A stretch of 64,000 bases of DNA from Cucumis sativus. Lineage: Eukaryota > Streptophyta > Magnoliopsida > Cucurbitales > Cucurbitaceae. The stretch is from contig NC_026655.2 of assembly GCF_000004075.3 (NCBI RefSeq), positions 15,609,489-15,673,488 of the forward strand, in the 5' to 3' direction. How positions within the stretch are numbered: the first letter of the stretch is position 1; every line of letters begins with the position of its first letter. Shown here in pieces: positions 1 to 12,705 of the stretch. Both the position numbers and the translations under genes were made by a program. A model generated the notes under the pieces. It ran no database searches, was not told the DNA's origin, and worked only from the letters and a program-made list of their open reading frames with translations.

Positions 1-153
1 GAGAGCAGTGTTAACGGCGGAGGGTGGGAAAGATTCTGAAAACCACGAGGGCCAATAAGCGGCCTTGACAGGCGGCGACGGGGACATGTGGGCAGCTCGG
101 GCAGTGAAGGTAAGAACAAAAACAGAGCATATAAGAAATCTGAGAAATGCCAT
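1..153 (-). CDS. Class V (GH18) chitinase, 5' part only, cut by window edge
   Basis: Reading the minus strand from the ATG at 153-151 gives 51 codons running off the left edge with no stop. It starts with a hydrophobic signal peptide (MAFLRFLICSVFVLTF, then TARAA). Next comes a segment with KAAYWPSW, FPPSAVNTAL, the first strand and start of the GH18 barrel as in plant class V chitinases, which normally continue into a LFTHIYYAF-like stretch. The family hydrolyses chitin or chitooligosaccharides in the apoplast or vacuole, usually in defence or symbiosis. The catalytic DxDxE motif lies outside the window, so activity cannot be judged. A TATA-like element lies about 50 bases upstream. It is in the same orientation as the chitinase at 4410-5775, suggesting a tandem family cluster. 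Identification rests on the N-terminal match only. Confidence 0.72.
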   Translation of the reverse strand, partial: MAFLRFLICSVFVLTFTARAAHMSPSPPVKAAYWPSWFSESFPPSAVNTAL

Positions 154-198
154 GATTTTTAGGGGTTTTTGTTTTGATTGGGAAATGAAAAGATTGGG

Positions 199-210
199 TA
201 TTTATAAAAT
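199..210 (-). promoter_or_regulatory. TATA-like box of the left-edge chitinase
   Basis: The minus strand reads TTTATAAATA about 50 bases upstream of the ATG at 153, the normal place for a plant TATA box with a short leader. Confidence 0.4.
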
Positions 211-3200
211 TATGTTGAAGATTTAAAAATGAATTTCAATGGAGGGCTCTGAAAAATTTGTCAATAGAAAACTATGTCCATTATCAATAATGGAAATTAT
301 GATTGTCACTTTTTAAAAATAAATGTGACCTATAGTACTTGTATTGGTTGACCAATAGATTTTTGGTGATGCATCACTGTGTAAAAAAAAATATCTTCAA
401 TTTTTGTGCTTTTTTATCATATAAACGAAACTTAGTGTTAAACGAAAATTAGTGTTAAGTTCAAGTTCTGAAAGATATGCAGGTTTAAGCACGTGAATTT
501 TTAAAATGTATCTTTTTATTTTGTTAAAATTTTAAAATATAGATTTTAAAATTCAAAAATCAAGTAGATTTATTCTTCTAAGTATATAAACTAATTAAGA
601 GATATGTTAATAAAACTCAAAGATCAAATACGTAACTTAGAAATTCTAAAATGGTAATTCTCTTTCTTTCTAGACGTAGAAGATTCTTTATTATAATAAT
701 AACAACGAGTAGATGACAATAACAAAATCCATCACTATACTTATCTTCTAACTTATTTGTGTGAACTTTCACATTTGTCCATCTCTAGTCAAAGTCAAAT
801 TTCTCTAAAGTTCTTATTTTAATGTTTAATAAAAGAAAATTTAGGGTTGGTGGGGTTTGCATTTATATATATTTGGCTATCTCCATATATTGAAGTTTAA
901 TGATAGGGTTAATTTTTGACAAAGTTTAGTCCAAATATTGAACTTAAAGGATTAATGGGTAGATTTGTTGGACACAAAATACAAACTAGAAGTTTATAAA
1001 TGTATTAAAAACATAAATGAGAAAAATATCTTTTATCCCGAATTTAAGGATTAAATTGAAACTATACTTCAAAAAACCAAATTGACATAATTATTCATAA
1101 AATTTAAAATAATTATTTAAAATTTAAAATTTTAAGAAACTAAACTCATAATTTAACAACCATTTAAAAGAAAATATATGAAAGTTCAAATCAATTAATT
1201 AATTTGAAAATTTGAAAATATTTGTGTCTAACTTGTATTTGGATTAACTTCCTAAAATATAAAAAACCATTGTAGAGAAAATTGATTTTTTTTATGAAGT
1301 GTAAGCATTTTATTTATTATTATTATTTTTTAAAAACCCTTTAGAAATAATTTATTGAAGTTTTTGACAAACAAATTTAAAAAAATAGGTCCCTAATTCA
1401 AACTTATTACTTTTCAAAAAATAACAAAAGAAAAGTCAAAGCGACGAAACGTAAAAATTGATATTCTTGATACACTTTTTATTTGTATATGTGATACATT
1501 ATTGATACACTTTTTATTTATATATGTGATACATTATTGATATACATTTGGCATTGACAATAGACAATTTTGAAAGAAGATATTTGAAAAAGGGTAAAAA
1601 TAAAAAATGGGATGTAGTGAACCACTGATGTTCCAACCAATCAGCAATTAATTTAGTTTTCAATTGTGTATGTAGCAGTCAGCGATTTGACCAATTCTGC
1701 AGCCATTTAGTCTTTGTCATATATGTATTATAAACATAATGTGTATAATGCATATTATTCTTTTCTTTCCCTTTGGTTAGATATGCCAAATCTTGCCTAA
1801 ACCATTCAAACATATCTTACAAAATTAATAATCTACATGTATGAGAAGAGAACTATAGAGAATATCATATACCAAAATAAATAAATTAAAGAACAATTGA
1901 ATGACCATTTAAGGGTATATTGGTCTTCGACCACTTACTCTAGAGACATGTTAGTTGAGATCATGATTTTGATAGAGAGCATTATTTTTGTTGCAAGCAA
2001 AAGGTGAAGGATACCCGTTAAAAAATGGAGTGTGAAATCATCTCTAATTTCTTTTTCGTATTTTATAAAGAGAAAAATGAAATTGCTCATGATATTATAG
2101 CTTTGACGTTCTTTCAAAGTTGTTATTTAATTTAGAAAAACTTTTTTCGTGTTTATATTCTATATTCTATTTGTAACGAGGATATGAGGTAGTAGTTGAT
2201 TTGTTGTTTTCTTAGTTTAGTTCATCTAGAAACAGTTGAATACCTAGAAAATTAAACCTAAATTCAATGAATAAACAATAATAATATCATTTTAAATGCG
2301 GATGATTTATTCTTCAATTATGCACTTAAAGAAAAGATTTTAAAAAATGAATTATATATATATATATGTATTATTAAAATGGTGAATGTGTTGAAAAAAA
2401 AGGTTTGGAGGATTAGGAGTTCAAATTTTTTCTATTCTTAATCCGAATGGTTTACTTTTTTTGATTTGCTATTTTCTTTTAAGAAAATTAGATGAATGAT
2501 TCAAAATAAGAAAATGATGAGATTGGTTGAATTGTGGGCATAATAAAAATGGTTGGTGGAAGAAAAATAGAATGAAAAGACTTTTGTTACAAAGTTGTAG
2601 ATTAAATGTGGGGGTTAAACTATAGTCTTCATTTGTTCAAACCTCTTGACTTTTCCTAAGTCCCAACTCCAAACTACATTATAAAACTATTTGACTCACA
2701 CAATCTTTTTAATTGTTAAACTTTAATCTTTATATTTAATTCTAAATATAAATATTTTTCGTCAAATTTCTCTGTGTTTGAATTGATTTTTAAAAAAATA
2801 TTAATACCTTCTCTTTTTCTTTTAAAAAAATGACAATTAATTAATTAATAACAACATTTTTACGTAAAAATAAAAAATATAAATAAATTTTAAAAAAAAA
2901 CTATTTTGACTTAAATTAAACACTTCAAATTTACCATACTTTTCTGTGGACAATTTTATAAGAAGCTAAAATGATTATTCAAAGGGATTGATTCAAATTT
3001 CAATTTTACATTTTGGATAATTTCTCCTATTATTATTTAAATTTAGTTTTCTTTGTGTTTCTTATATACTATTAGTTTTCTTTTGATTTTTTATTTTCAC
3101 CATTTTTTAAAGAGAAATTTTCATTGAAAAAATTGGAACTATTAAATAAAAAATATAACGAAAAGCCTTAAATAGAACATCTATATATATTTTATATTTT

Positions 3201-4409
3201 GTACAGTTTCTTTTTTTCCTTTTGCTATATTAAAAAATATATATTTTTTAATTACCTTCCAACTTTTTTTAATTATTCACTCTTGGCTTCGTCAGAATCT
3301 ATGGGAATTATTATGAACTTCCATTTATTTATTTATATATACTTTAAATTTTTGTTAATTAATAAAATGTTAATTAACGGCTAAAACATTTACAGAAAGT
3401 GTCATAAACTCAAAATGTCTATAAAATTTATAATATTTTTAAATAATTCTAGGTTTCTCATTCATTATCGTCTTTCTTCTCTTCCGTTCTACAATCTTTT
3501 TTCTTTTCTTCTTCTACGCTATTTTTTTTTCATAGTTTTTTTTGTTTCTATTTGTTCTTCCTTTACATATTCTTTCTTTTGCTTTCAATCATCTTTTTCT
3601 ATTCTTATGTAATTTTTTAAATCTTGAATAGTTAAACAAATCTAAGTCAAATTTAATATCGTTTCCCAAATATATTAGGTGTTGGATTTCAATTAACTAC
3701 AAAGCATTTTTGGTATTTTGTACAGTGAGCTTGTGGGCTTTATTTTTTTTTCAAAATTATTCTATTTAATGTAAATATTACATCTCTTTTTGTTCTATAC
3801 TTGAAAAGATCCCTTAATAAAAACTTGAAAATAAATTATACAATTCCACAAGTCACATTTAGAAGAACAAAAGTGAACTTTTAAAAATTAATATAAAATT
3901 CCATATTAGTAATATCAAAATTAGAGAAAAGTTTAATTAGGAATTATTTAAAGCTATATTTTAACTTAATTACTACTCAAACCTTAAAGACAATGACTGA
4001 GTTATTTTGAAAAAAACTAGAGTGAAACACTCAAAATAGAGTTTTAACTGTATTTTATATCATTCTTAGAAAAAATAGTTTAAACAAAAATGATTTTTTT
4101 TTAAAACAGTTTTTTCTTAATTCAATTGTTTAATATTGATTTGCAAAGAAAATTAGGTTTTTAATTATTTTCACCAACTAACCATTTTATGCACTAAAAT
4201 GCCAAATTAATCGACAAATAAATAAAATTAACCATATATATATATATTAAGCACACAATAATATAATATATCATTAGGAAAGTATATTATTATTATTGAG
4301 GGATTGCAAACTCCACTCTAAATCTCCAATTACAATCTCTTTTATTTATTTATTTAACTAGTTCTATTGGAACATGGTATTCATAAATATATCCACCTCA
4401 TCTTCCAAT
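211..4409. other. Intergenic AT-rich DNA between two chitinases
   Basis: No coding region is supported. The small open frames at 3199-3612 are low-complexity F/L/S-rich translations of T-rich DNA. The stretch contains an (AT)n run near 2354-2367, a 35-bp tandem duplication at 1467-1542 and long A or T tracts. Confidence 0.6.
1467..1542. repeat. 35-bp tandem repeat, two copies
   Basis: Two adjacent near-identical 35-bp units start at 1467 and 1502 (each begins TTGATACACTTTTTATTT), and a third partial unit begins at 1537. They differ by about one base, so the duplication is recent. Confidence 0.8.
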
Positions 4410-5775
4410 CTATCCGGACCACGTCGTTGAAGCTGCATTATTCCATACCCACACCATCATTAATATTATACTCATAACTACTCATTCCAATTATACCTTC
4501 TTTTTATCAAATAAATATCCACTTTTTCATTCTCATAAACAAATATTAGTTATATTTCTTTTTAAAAAATGCAAACACTGAAACAATTCTCCACTCCACC
4601 CCAATAACATATTATATAGAATTAATATAGATTAATTTGTTGAGATAAATAGCATGTAAAATGAAATTGGTACCTATTCTTGAGAGACTAAAATTATCAT
4701 CCGCCGCAACTTGCCAAGCAAAGTAACCAAACAATCCTTTCTTCTTCGCATACCCAACCTTCGCCGCAACGCTCTGTTTATCATCATATCCAATCCACGT
4801 CGTTCCTGAACTGACATAATTCGTAACAACCGTCGCGTTATACACTCCATTTACTCCGTTCCTCTTTTTAAACTCATTTATCCCCTTGTACGTTATAGCT
4901 CCCCCGTCAATTCCCGTTCCCGTCGCTGCTCCATTCGCCGGAGCATACAACCCATTTTTACTCTGGCTCACCAACCGCCACGCCCACCCATAGAACGGCA
5001 TTCCTATCACTATTTTATTCGCCGGAAACCCCGACTGTATCCACGACGATATACCCGTGTCGCAGTTCACTCGCCCACTCGACCCATGCAGAGCCGCTGG
5101 TGGCGCTGTGAAGTTCGGCGACCAACCGGGGCCGTAGAAATCGTAGCACATCACGTTTATCCAATCCAATTTTGTGGCTAGATCTGAAGCGGGTAATGGT
5201 GTACCATAATAATTAGAGGATCGAAAAACGGCGGCGGAGAGAAATAGTCTGGGCTTGCCGGAGGATTGGGATTCCTTCTCGGCGGCGGAACGCCACTCTG
5301 AACAGAGAGTTTTAAACGAGTTGATTTGGTCTTGGTCTGATGGGTATTCCCAATCGACATCGAGGCCGGATAAATTATTGGAGCGGGCTAAGGAAATGGA
5401 TGAATCGATGAAGGATTTGCGAGAACTGGGTTGGCTGGCCATTGAAGCGAAGGCGTTGGCGTCGGCGCCACCGCCACCGATGGATAAGAGCGTTTTGACA
5501 TTTGGGTTTTTGAGCCGAAGGATTCGAGTGAAGCTTTTGAAATTTTCAGAGTTTGAAGCTGAAATGGTGACTTGGTTAGTGTTTGGATTGAGATCGGCGA
5601 AGGCACAATAGATATGGGTGAAGAGAGAGGATTCAATGTCGGACAGGGGAAATTCAGAACCGGAAAACCAGTAAATGCCCTTCATTCCGGGGGCGGTTTG
5701 TCCGAGGGAGGAGTGAAGATGGAGAAGAAGAAAGATGGTTAAAGAGAAGAATGGATTGATTATTGTGGAAGCCAT
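4410..5775 (-). CDS. Class V chitinase (GH18), two exons
   Basis: Secreted endo- or exochitinase of plant class V. Exon 1 is 5775-4674. The intron is 4673-4433 (GTACC...GCAG). Exon 2 is only 4432-4410 and adds ASTTWSG and a stop, giving 374 residues. Residues 1-25 are a signal peptide ending in SSLG. The GH18 catalytic motif is at 138-144 (LDVDWEY; D139, D141 and the acid E143). MCYDFYG at 209-215 and the closing FAW at 352-354 are also present, so all key GH18 residues are visible. N-glycosylation sequons occur (NFT, NAT). Exon 1 read through would end in a nonsense tail at 4612, whereas the spliced end (LSRIASTTW) matches the family ending LSRTASQTW. The start is the only ATG before the signal peptide and has a TATA box about 50 bases upstream. 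Its likely role is defence against fungi or chitin-signal turnover. Confidence 0.93.
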
Positions 5776-5823
5776 TGTTGAATGAAAGATGATTGAATTA
5801 AATTAGGGGAGGTTTGTTGTTGG

Positions 5824-5832
5824 TTTTATAAA
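5824..5832 (-). promoter_or_regulatory. TATA-like box of the class V chitinase
   Basis: The minus strand reads TTTATAAAA about 50 bases upstream of the ATG at 5775, implying a leader of roughly 20 bases. Confidence 0.45.
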
Positions 5833-7420
5833 CTGAATAGGATGAAGAAGAAGACGTTGATTAGTATGCTAATTTTATTTAATTTGGTGATTAATGTATG
5901 AAGTCATTGTAATTTATTGATTTGAAAGATCAAACTTTTCTGAGTTTCTTGTAGAGATTGTTGAGGATGAAGTTTGGCAGCTCTGCCATTGTAGACTGAC
6001 ACGTCACTAAATTATATTTTAAAAAAATCATGCATTTCTGGTCTTCATCTCACTAAATTATATAATAATGTGAAATTATTATCATTTTATTTCAAATTTT
6101 GTGTGAGATTACTCTCCTAAGATTACTCTTCTGCCTGTTTTTTAAATTTAATTGAAATTAAACAACCCTACATTGATTGAGTTTAATTACCCCAAAAGTC
6201 AAATCATAAATTTTACATCATACAGTGAATCTCATATTTTGTAATACATTTTAGGTTTTATATATGAATGAGTCACTCTTATTTTGGCATAATAACAATT
6301 ATTAATAGTAACAATACATTTAATTTTAATTTAATTTTTAAATGGGATAGATTAGTTCTTTAGTTATAATAAATATTGAAGGTACTCATCCGCTTCTCGT
6401 GGAGATAGTAAAAGTCAAATAAAATAAAAGTTATATAGCCTTATGGGATGGAAGAACGAAATGAGATTTTTAATTCATTAATTATTAAATGTAGTGTTCA
6501 CAATGGAACTATCCATCCAAAATTTTAAAAGTATTATAAATATATATCATTTTTAATTGAAAATAAATGCTCTAATATCGTTACTATCACCAGTAGTGTA
6601 AACATATTTGATCTTACTAGCAATCTAATATTATCCACCTAAAGTTTTTCAAATTTAATCGTATTTGGTGGGGTTGTAAGTCATATCCATTCATTCAGTT
6701 ACCAAACAAATTGAAAATAGTGAATACTTTTATTTAAAATTCTTATGTTCGTGTTGTGTCATCATTTTTTACAACAAAATGATTATTTTGAGTTAGTGTT
6801 GCAAATCTCGATGTAATTTCATATATCAACCATCTAATAATAGATTCAAACAAACAAAAAAAAATCTTTGTTATTGTAAATATTATAATATATATATTAG
6901 ATAGATGTCCATAATTAATGTCGATTGTTTAAGTGTATCAACGATGAATTGATACACATCACTAGTGTAAATTGAGTAATTTTTTTATAACATTTTACTT
7001 CATATTAAAAATTTTGAAACATAAAATAAATAAATAAAACAGCAAAATGAACACAAAATTACCGTGGCATTTAAACACTATCATCATCATCATTTCATTT
7101 TTGTCCTCAAAGTTTTTTCAATAAAATCTTAGTTCAGTTTTCACAATATTTTTTTAAAAAAAGAAAGTCTTTTTTTTTTAAATTATCAAAATTGTGTTCA
7201 ACCAATTTGGATGAAAATAAACTTTAATGACTAAACATTGGAAGATTACTGAAACTAAACAATAACAACTAAAAATAAAAATAAAAATATGTGATTATTA
7301 AAGTGAAACAAATTCTAAACTATAAAGAACAAAATAGTAAAATTAAAACAATAATTAAAAAAAAAAGATCCTAAAAATTAAGAAAAAAGAAAAAGAAAAA
7401 AAAAGGTAAGGGTAATAGAG
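5833..7420. other. Intergenic region, no gene seen
   Basis: AT-rich DNA with no supported coding region. It holds the upstream region of the chitinase and the 3' flank of the DMP gene, with A-rich tracts at 7340-7410. Confidence 0.55.
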
Positions 7421-8065
7421 TCAATTAGCCATACAACCAATACCATATCTAGTATTAGGAAACACCAAAAACAAAGCACTACAAATGGTTCCCACCATCA
7501 AAGGAAAGCTTTCCATAACCTCTTCCATGTCCGCCACATGTCCAGGAAACAAACAATTGGTCACTCTATGATCCGAAAACGCTATCGCCATGAATACCAT
7601 TACAGACATAATGGCGTGAACAAAATCCGTTATCCCTACTTTAAACCTTTCCTCCTTCGGCACTTCCACCTCCCTCACCCCCGTCTTGAACACCGCCAGC
7701 CCTCTGGGCGTCACGATCCCGTAATAAACTTTCCCGTCCACGCCTTTGAAACTGTCTGTGAAGTGAAACAAGAAACACGATAGAGCGCATAAGCCCAGGA
7801 GAAAGTTTATCATCATCGTGTTCACATGCGTGCACTCCCCCTTCCCGGAGACCGACGGCAGAAGCATTTCGAAGGTTAGGAGAGTGCCGGTTGGAAGGAA
7901 GTTTACTAGCATTGAGGTTTTTGAGAGTGTTTTTTGCATTCCTTTTGCCATTGCTCGCCTTTTCCGGCCGCCACCGCCGGAGGAGGGGGGTTCTTCGTTG
8001 GGGGGTGTTGAGGTGTAGATTTTGATTCCGAGATCTTCATCGGAGGTTACTGTGTGTTCGTCCAT
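7421..8065 (-). CDS. DMP: DMP (DUF679) membrane protein, DMP8/DMP9 type
   Basis: Intronless 214-residue protein of the DUF679 family. A low-complexity N-terminus (GIKIYTSTPP, then a Gly-rich and GRKRR stretch) is followed by the conserved block KTLSKTSMLVNFLPTGTLL. Four membrane segments lie near 52-70, 84-102, 147-164 and 186-202, with both ends predicted cytosolic. Conserved family blocks include HFTDSF (101-106), TPRGLAVF (119-126), FVHAIMSV, AFSDHRVTNCLFPG and the terminal NTRYGIGCM. The N-terminal GIKIYTSTPP and the GRKRR basic patch resemble my memory of Arabidopsis DMP8/DMP9, rather than the shorter senescence-type DMPs. DMP8/9 are sperm-cell proteins needed for gamete fusion, and their loss causes maternal haploid induction in several dicots. 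Orthology to that pair is inferred. The family assignment is firm. Confidence 0.93.
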   Translation of the reverse strand: MDEHTVTSDEDLGIKIYTSTPPNEEPPSSGGGGRKRRAMAKGMQKTLSKTSMLVNFLPTGTLLTFEMLLPSVSGKGECTHVNTMMINFLLGLCALSCFLFHFTDSFKGVDGKVYYGIVTPRGLAVFKTGVREVEVPKEERFKVGITDFVHAIMSVMVFMAIAFSDHRVTNCLFPGHVADMEEVMESFPLMVGTICSALFLVFPNTRYGIGCMAN

Positions 8066-8103
8066 TGCTTTTTTAGAAGAAGGGATGGGGATGGGGATGA
8101 GGG

Positions 8104-8113
8104 ATTTATAAAT
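8104..8113 (-). promoter_or_regulatory. TATA-like box of the DMP gene
   Basis: The minus strand reads ATTTATAAAT about 40 bases upstream of the ATG at 8065. Confidence 0.4.
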
Positions 8114-8945
8114 GATATATGAAGAAGGGGAATAAGGGTAAAGAAAAAGGATTGGAATAACTGAATTTGGGAAGAGACACTATTGGATAACCGCCAATTT
8201 GTGGAACTGTTGTGTGACTTTCACACGTGAGGGGATCTCCATTTGGTATATTTTTCAATTGTAAATTCCATCTATACCCTACCACACCCTACACATTTTG
8301 GAATTTTTTGTTTGTAGTATACCTAAATTTTAGTTCACTTAACATTTTATCAACATCCAACGAAATTTTGTTGAGAAAAAACCAACATAACTCAAAATCC
8401 ACTTCAACTAATTCTCATTAATTGATTCACGTACAAAAATTGACATGAACGTAGGACAAAGTATATACATTTACTAACAAAGTAAGTAGCTCCTTATATA
8501 TATATAGTATAAACTAGGAGTGAAACTTCATTCTTTTATATTTAGGTTTGATTAAAAATTATTGTGCCCCTACATTAAAATTTGGAGAAAAAAAAAGTGT
8601 CACGTGTTCCTTTTCTAGCCATCAAGTTATAGTATTGATACGCTTCTCAAATCTAACAAAGATTAAGCCTAGACCATAATCTATGAATTATTTGGCCAGA
8701 GATTCATCTGATGGGTGCCATTTGAAATTATAAAGTATTGGATTGGATCGGGTAATTAAAGCAGTGAGAGTCCAAAGTCTAATCTAATTTATGCCATGGT
8801 GAAATTTTGGACAAAATAAAAAGTTGAACCTAATCCAACTTTAAGACCAATGGCGAACTTTGGATCCAATTTCATAGGGTAAGACACATGAAAACTTCCA
8901 TAAATAGTAGAGATAACTACAAATATAGTAGTTAGATTCAAAATA

Positions 8946-9150
8946 CTCGAGTATATAACAATATCTTTTGAAAAATTGTAAATATAGTAAAATTTGTCAA
9001 ATTCAATCAAGATAGAAGTTTATCATGCATAGACCATGTTCCAAATATTGGACTATTGCCTATAAACTATAATCAACTATAGAAATCAATTGCCGATAGA
9101 CTTGACTATATTTACAATTCTTTTAAAAGATGTCATATAGTTAATTATTA
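8946..9150. mobile_element. MITE-like inverted-repeat element, copy 1
   Basis: Terminal inverted repeats of the type AAAATTGTAAATATAGTAAAA occur on the left, with the reverse complement near 9105-9130 (GACTATATTTACAATTC). Between them are short GATAGA and TATAG inverted motifs. The same architecture recurs at 16432-16640 and 40161-40383. No coding capacity. This copy is the most diverged of the three. Confidence 0.5.
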
Positions 9151-12100
9151 TTTCTAAAGTTGTTAGTAATTATAGTTCCTCCTACAAAATTACCCCTATA
9201 AATAGAGACTTCATTTGGAGGGTTTTCTTGTAGATGAATTGAAACTCTAAAACTTCAAAGTTGGAAGAACTTCTTTTTCTTTTTTACACTCTTTCTATTT
9301 CAAATGAGTTCATGATTCTCATACAAAAAGATTTGCTAATTCCAAAGTCAATAGATTTCTTTTGTTGGACGTTGAATCAATTTTGTGAACGGTAGTATAG
9401 ATAGTTGATCTTTTGAGTTAATTAAAATGAATGGTAAGTAATATCTTCTATTGTTTTCCGTGTAACATTCATAGTTTGAATTTAGTTTTGAACGAGATAA
9501 TATTCTACTAATTAAACTATAGAGTCTTTTTGTTTTTTTTTGGATAATTTTAAAATTTAAGATTAGAAATAAATTTTTTAAAATAATAAGTATATAAAAA
9601 TAATAAATAATTTTTAGTTTAAGGATATGGGAAACTATATACATTTTTAATTTGCTGTTATTAATCAACCAATCACATTTTCTAGTGTATATATATATAT
9701 ATAATCAACTATCACATTTTTGTTTTAAAATAGTACCACAAGTTTTTCTAAGATCTTGTGCAATTGAGTCTTTTAAGACATGATAGGCACATTCACACAA
9801 AAGTTCATTTAAAGATACTATTTAGTATAACCATTCACAATACAAGAATTATAGAGTAAGAAACGACGTAAAATTTATCATTGTTAATAGAACATTTTGT
9901 AGTTGAATAGTTTTTCTTTTAGATTGTTGGAAAATAAATACAAACCCTAAAATTGTCACTTCCCATAATTGATAAAGTAAAAAAGGGAAAAAACATAGGA
10001 AGAAGAGCAGATACTCAAATCACTTTTGTCCATAATTGTTTTAGATTTGACTTCTCTTTCTTTTATCTCAAACTTTGATAATTCTCATTAATTGATGAGA
10101 CAACCTCCATTTTATCTCTTTTTGTAAAGCTATATATATCTCTTAGTTAATTGCATTGGAAAAAGGGTATTAATCACATGTATGTGGTTTCTAACGTCCC
10201 TAGATTTCCTCAACTTATTAGATTATTAAATACTATCATAAAACTATAGAATATAAAAGTTAATAATGGGTAATGTTTTCTGTGGTCTAATAATATGTTG
10301 CTGTTGTTGTTAATTGAAAAGTTTTCATAATGTTATTATTCATTCTAGGGAATTCATTTATTCCAATGTGTTGTGATCTTTAAGCAAATGTTGCATCTTT
10401 TTTTCTTCTTTCTTTGGTTTGGTGCAGCAAATTCCAAGCAGTCTAAGGACTCTCTTTTTGACTCTCTTTTGCTTTTTAGACTTTGAAAATTAACATTATT
10501 TTAGCCCCCACACACCTTGAATTTCTCATTAACTTACCCTTTCTTTTTTCCTTTTTTTCATTTTCAAGAGAGAATTTCATCATTTAAATTGATAAGTGTA
10601 ACAACATTTAATTTTAATTAGGTTAATTTTAAGATTAAGAATACATATCTATATGAGACTCAATTCAATAAACTTTATTGTCATTCTTTCCCATCTATCA
10701 TTATCTTAGTAAAATTAATAAAAACTGAAAATAAAATTCAAAAGTAGTATTTTTTTATATAATTTTTAGTAAGAATTTAATTTTGTAAAGTGTAGCAATA
10801 AATTAGAATAATTACAATGAACACCAATTTTAGAAATAGAAATGAAAGTATGTAGCAATATTTTAAAAGGAATTGTAAACACCCATAGATTTTTACAGCT
10901 AATAAACTTTTGTTGTTTATATATTGCTATCTATGTAATTTTTTAAACACGTTATTATATATTTTAATATCTTGAATTTAATCATAATATTTACAACTAT
11001 TTTAAGAAATTAAGCAACTAGTTATTACTTCATTTTAATATTTTAATACGTGGTATGCTTTATTCAATTTTTGTAAAAATATATCAGTTTAAAAAATGAA
11101 TAAGAATATTTCCATACTTTTAAAGACATTAAATTAACTTTATCTAATTTATCTTATATTAAAACAGAGGATATTTTCCTAAGCACTTATCTATTTACTT
11201 TAAAAGGTTTTATATCAATAATCATACTTCTTTTTTTTAGAGTAATTATAATTTATAACATTTTTATGATTTAGTAATTTAAGTGTATAATAATACTTCG
11301 TAAATATTTAAACAGAAAATAATTATAAATAGAATAAAATCTAGTCACATCACAAAAGCAACAAAATATTCATATTATTTAGTGATAAACTGACAAATTG
11401 ATTTAATTTTTTATATCTAATATAATATAAAATCATATTGTTAATATTTTGAGTTTATTGAAGAGAATGCTTATTATTTATTTGAGATGGTTCAATACAA
11501 TATTCCCATACGGAATCAATATCCAAAGGTAAGAAAGTGCTTTAAGCAGCCGCCCCTTCCAATGAAGTCTAATCATGACTCTTAAAATTATTGGAATCTA
11601 AAGAAGTAATCAAAAAATTATTTCAACTAAAAGCACCATTTCACTAATTTTTTCTTAATGCTATTTTCCTCCGATTCATTTTTCCCATTTGTTTTTCCAT
11701 CTATAATTACCGATCACTCTTTTAATAATACAGATTTACTTTAAATATTTATAAAATATAATTTGAAATTTTGCTATATTTAAAAGTATTATAATATTAA
11801 ATTTCTAGAATTTAAATGGTTAGAGAAAAAGTTTTTTTTTTTAAAAAAATTAAGTTTGACTTATGATTGAATTCCCTTGTCTAAGACGTAATTAGATATT
11901 GAAAGAGAAGAATAAAGAGTTTAATGCATATTTTGATCTCATCCTAATTTAAGCAAGGTGGAAGCTTCTAATATATTTTAGAGAATGAAAAACCTTAAAA
12001 CAACTCTCATATTTAAAGATCATATTTTAGAAGTTTTTTTTTGTGATGTAAAACAATATTTAAAATAATAATTTTAAAAAATAGAAAAAAATGATCAGTT

Positions 12101-12424
12101 CTTTAAACAAAACTAAATTAATTACATTTAATTTTTGGTAGGAAGGGTGAATATTTGGTTAACGATGTATTTTTGATAATATTTTCTTAAAAAGAATGAT
12201 GAATTTTTGTTGTGTGTTATTTTGGGTTAAATAAAGAGATAAAGAAGAAGAGGAGAAAAGAGTAATTATGGAGGAAGAAAGTTGTGAAATTGACTCAATC
12301 TCCAAGGCGGGGAAACCAACTGTCACCAAAGCAATATCTCAGGAATGTCTGACTCTCATTTTTTCTCTTTCTCTCTCTTTCTTTCTCTACCACCACCCTT
12401 TGACCATATCTCAACCCTCCATTT

Positions 12425-12469
12425 TCATCATCATCATCATCACCATCATCATCATCTTCTTCTTCTTCA
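12425..12469. repeat. (CAT)n/(TTC)n microsatellite
   Basis: A run of TCA triplets followed by CTT triplets in pyrimidine-rich DNA about 410-450 bases upstream of the hydrolase start codon, probably in or near the 5' leader. Confidence 0.8.
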
Positions 12470-12606
12470 CTCGTCCTCTGTTTTTCCCTCTCTTTCTTCC
12501 AAGTTACCCCTTCTTCTCTTTTCCCTCTAAACTCCCCAAAATGGGTTCTCCCTTCTAATTACACCCATTCTTCATTTCTCTGCTTCTCTCTGATCCCACC
12601 CTTCTT

Positions 12607-12705
12607 ATGTTTTTCCTTCTTTCTTTCTTTCTTCCTTCTCCGTTTGCCCTCTTTCATTTACGTACTCTAACCTTCACGATCTCCAGAGTAAAGGGTTGTG
12701 ATTAA
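12607..12705 (+). promoter_or_regulatory. Upstream ORF of 32 codons in the hydrolase leader
   Basis: An ATG at 12607 opens a 32-codon frame ending in TAA at 12703-12705, before the hydrolase start. It matters only if transcription starts upstream of 12607. The frame is a Phe/Leu/Ser-rich translation of CTTT repeats with no sign of conservation. Confidence 0.3.

Larger units (their letters stand above)
8114..12600. other. Intergenic region between DMP and the hydrolase gene
   Basis: No coding region is supported. It contains a MITE-like copy at 8946-9150, an (AT)n run near 9689-9702 and many homopolymer tracts. The open frame at 12268-12558 is a translation of pyrimidine and CAT repeats in the leader region of the next gene, not a conserved protein. 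Confidence 0.55.

Noticed and set aside
5255-5611. 118-codon frame antisense to the chitinase
   Set aside because: It is the complement of a strongly conserved GH18 coding exon and resembles no protein family.
12268-12558. 96-codon frame and an overlapping His-run frame upstream of the hydrolase
   Set aside because: They translate CAT and CTT microsatellites, have no domain, and sit in the leader region of the real gene.
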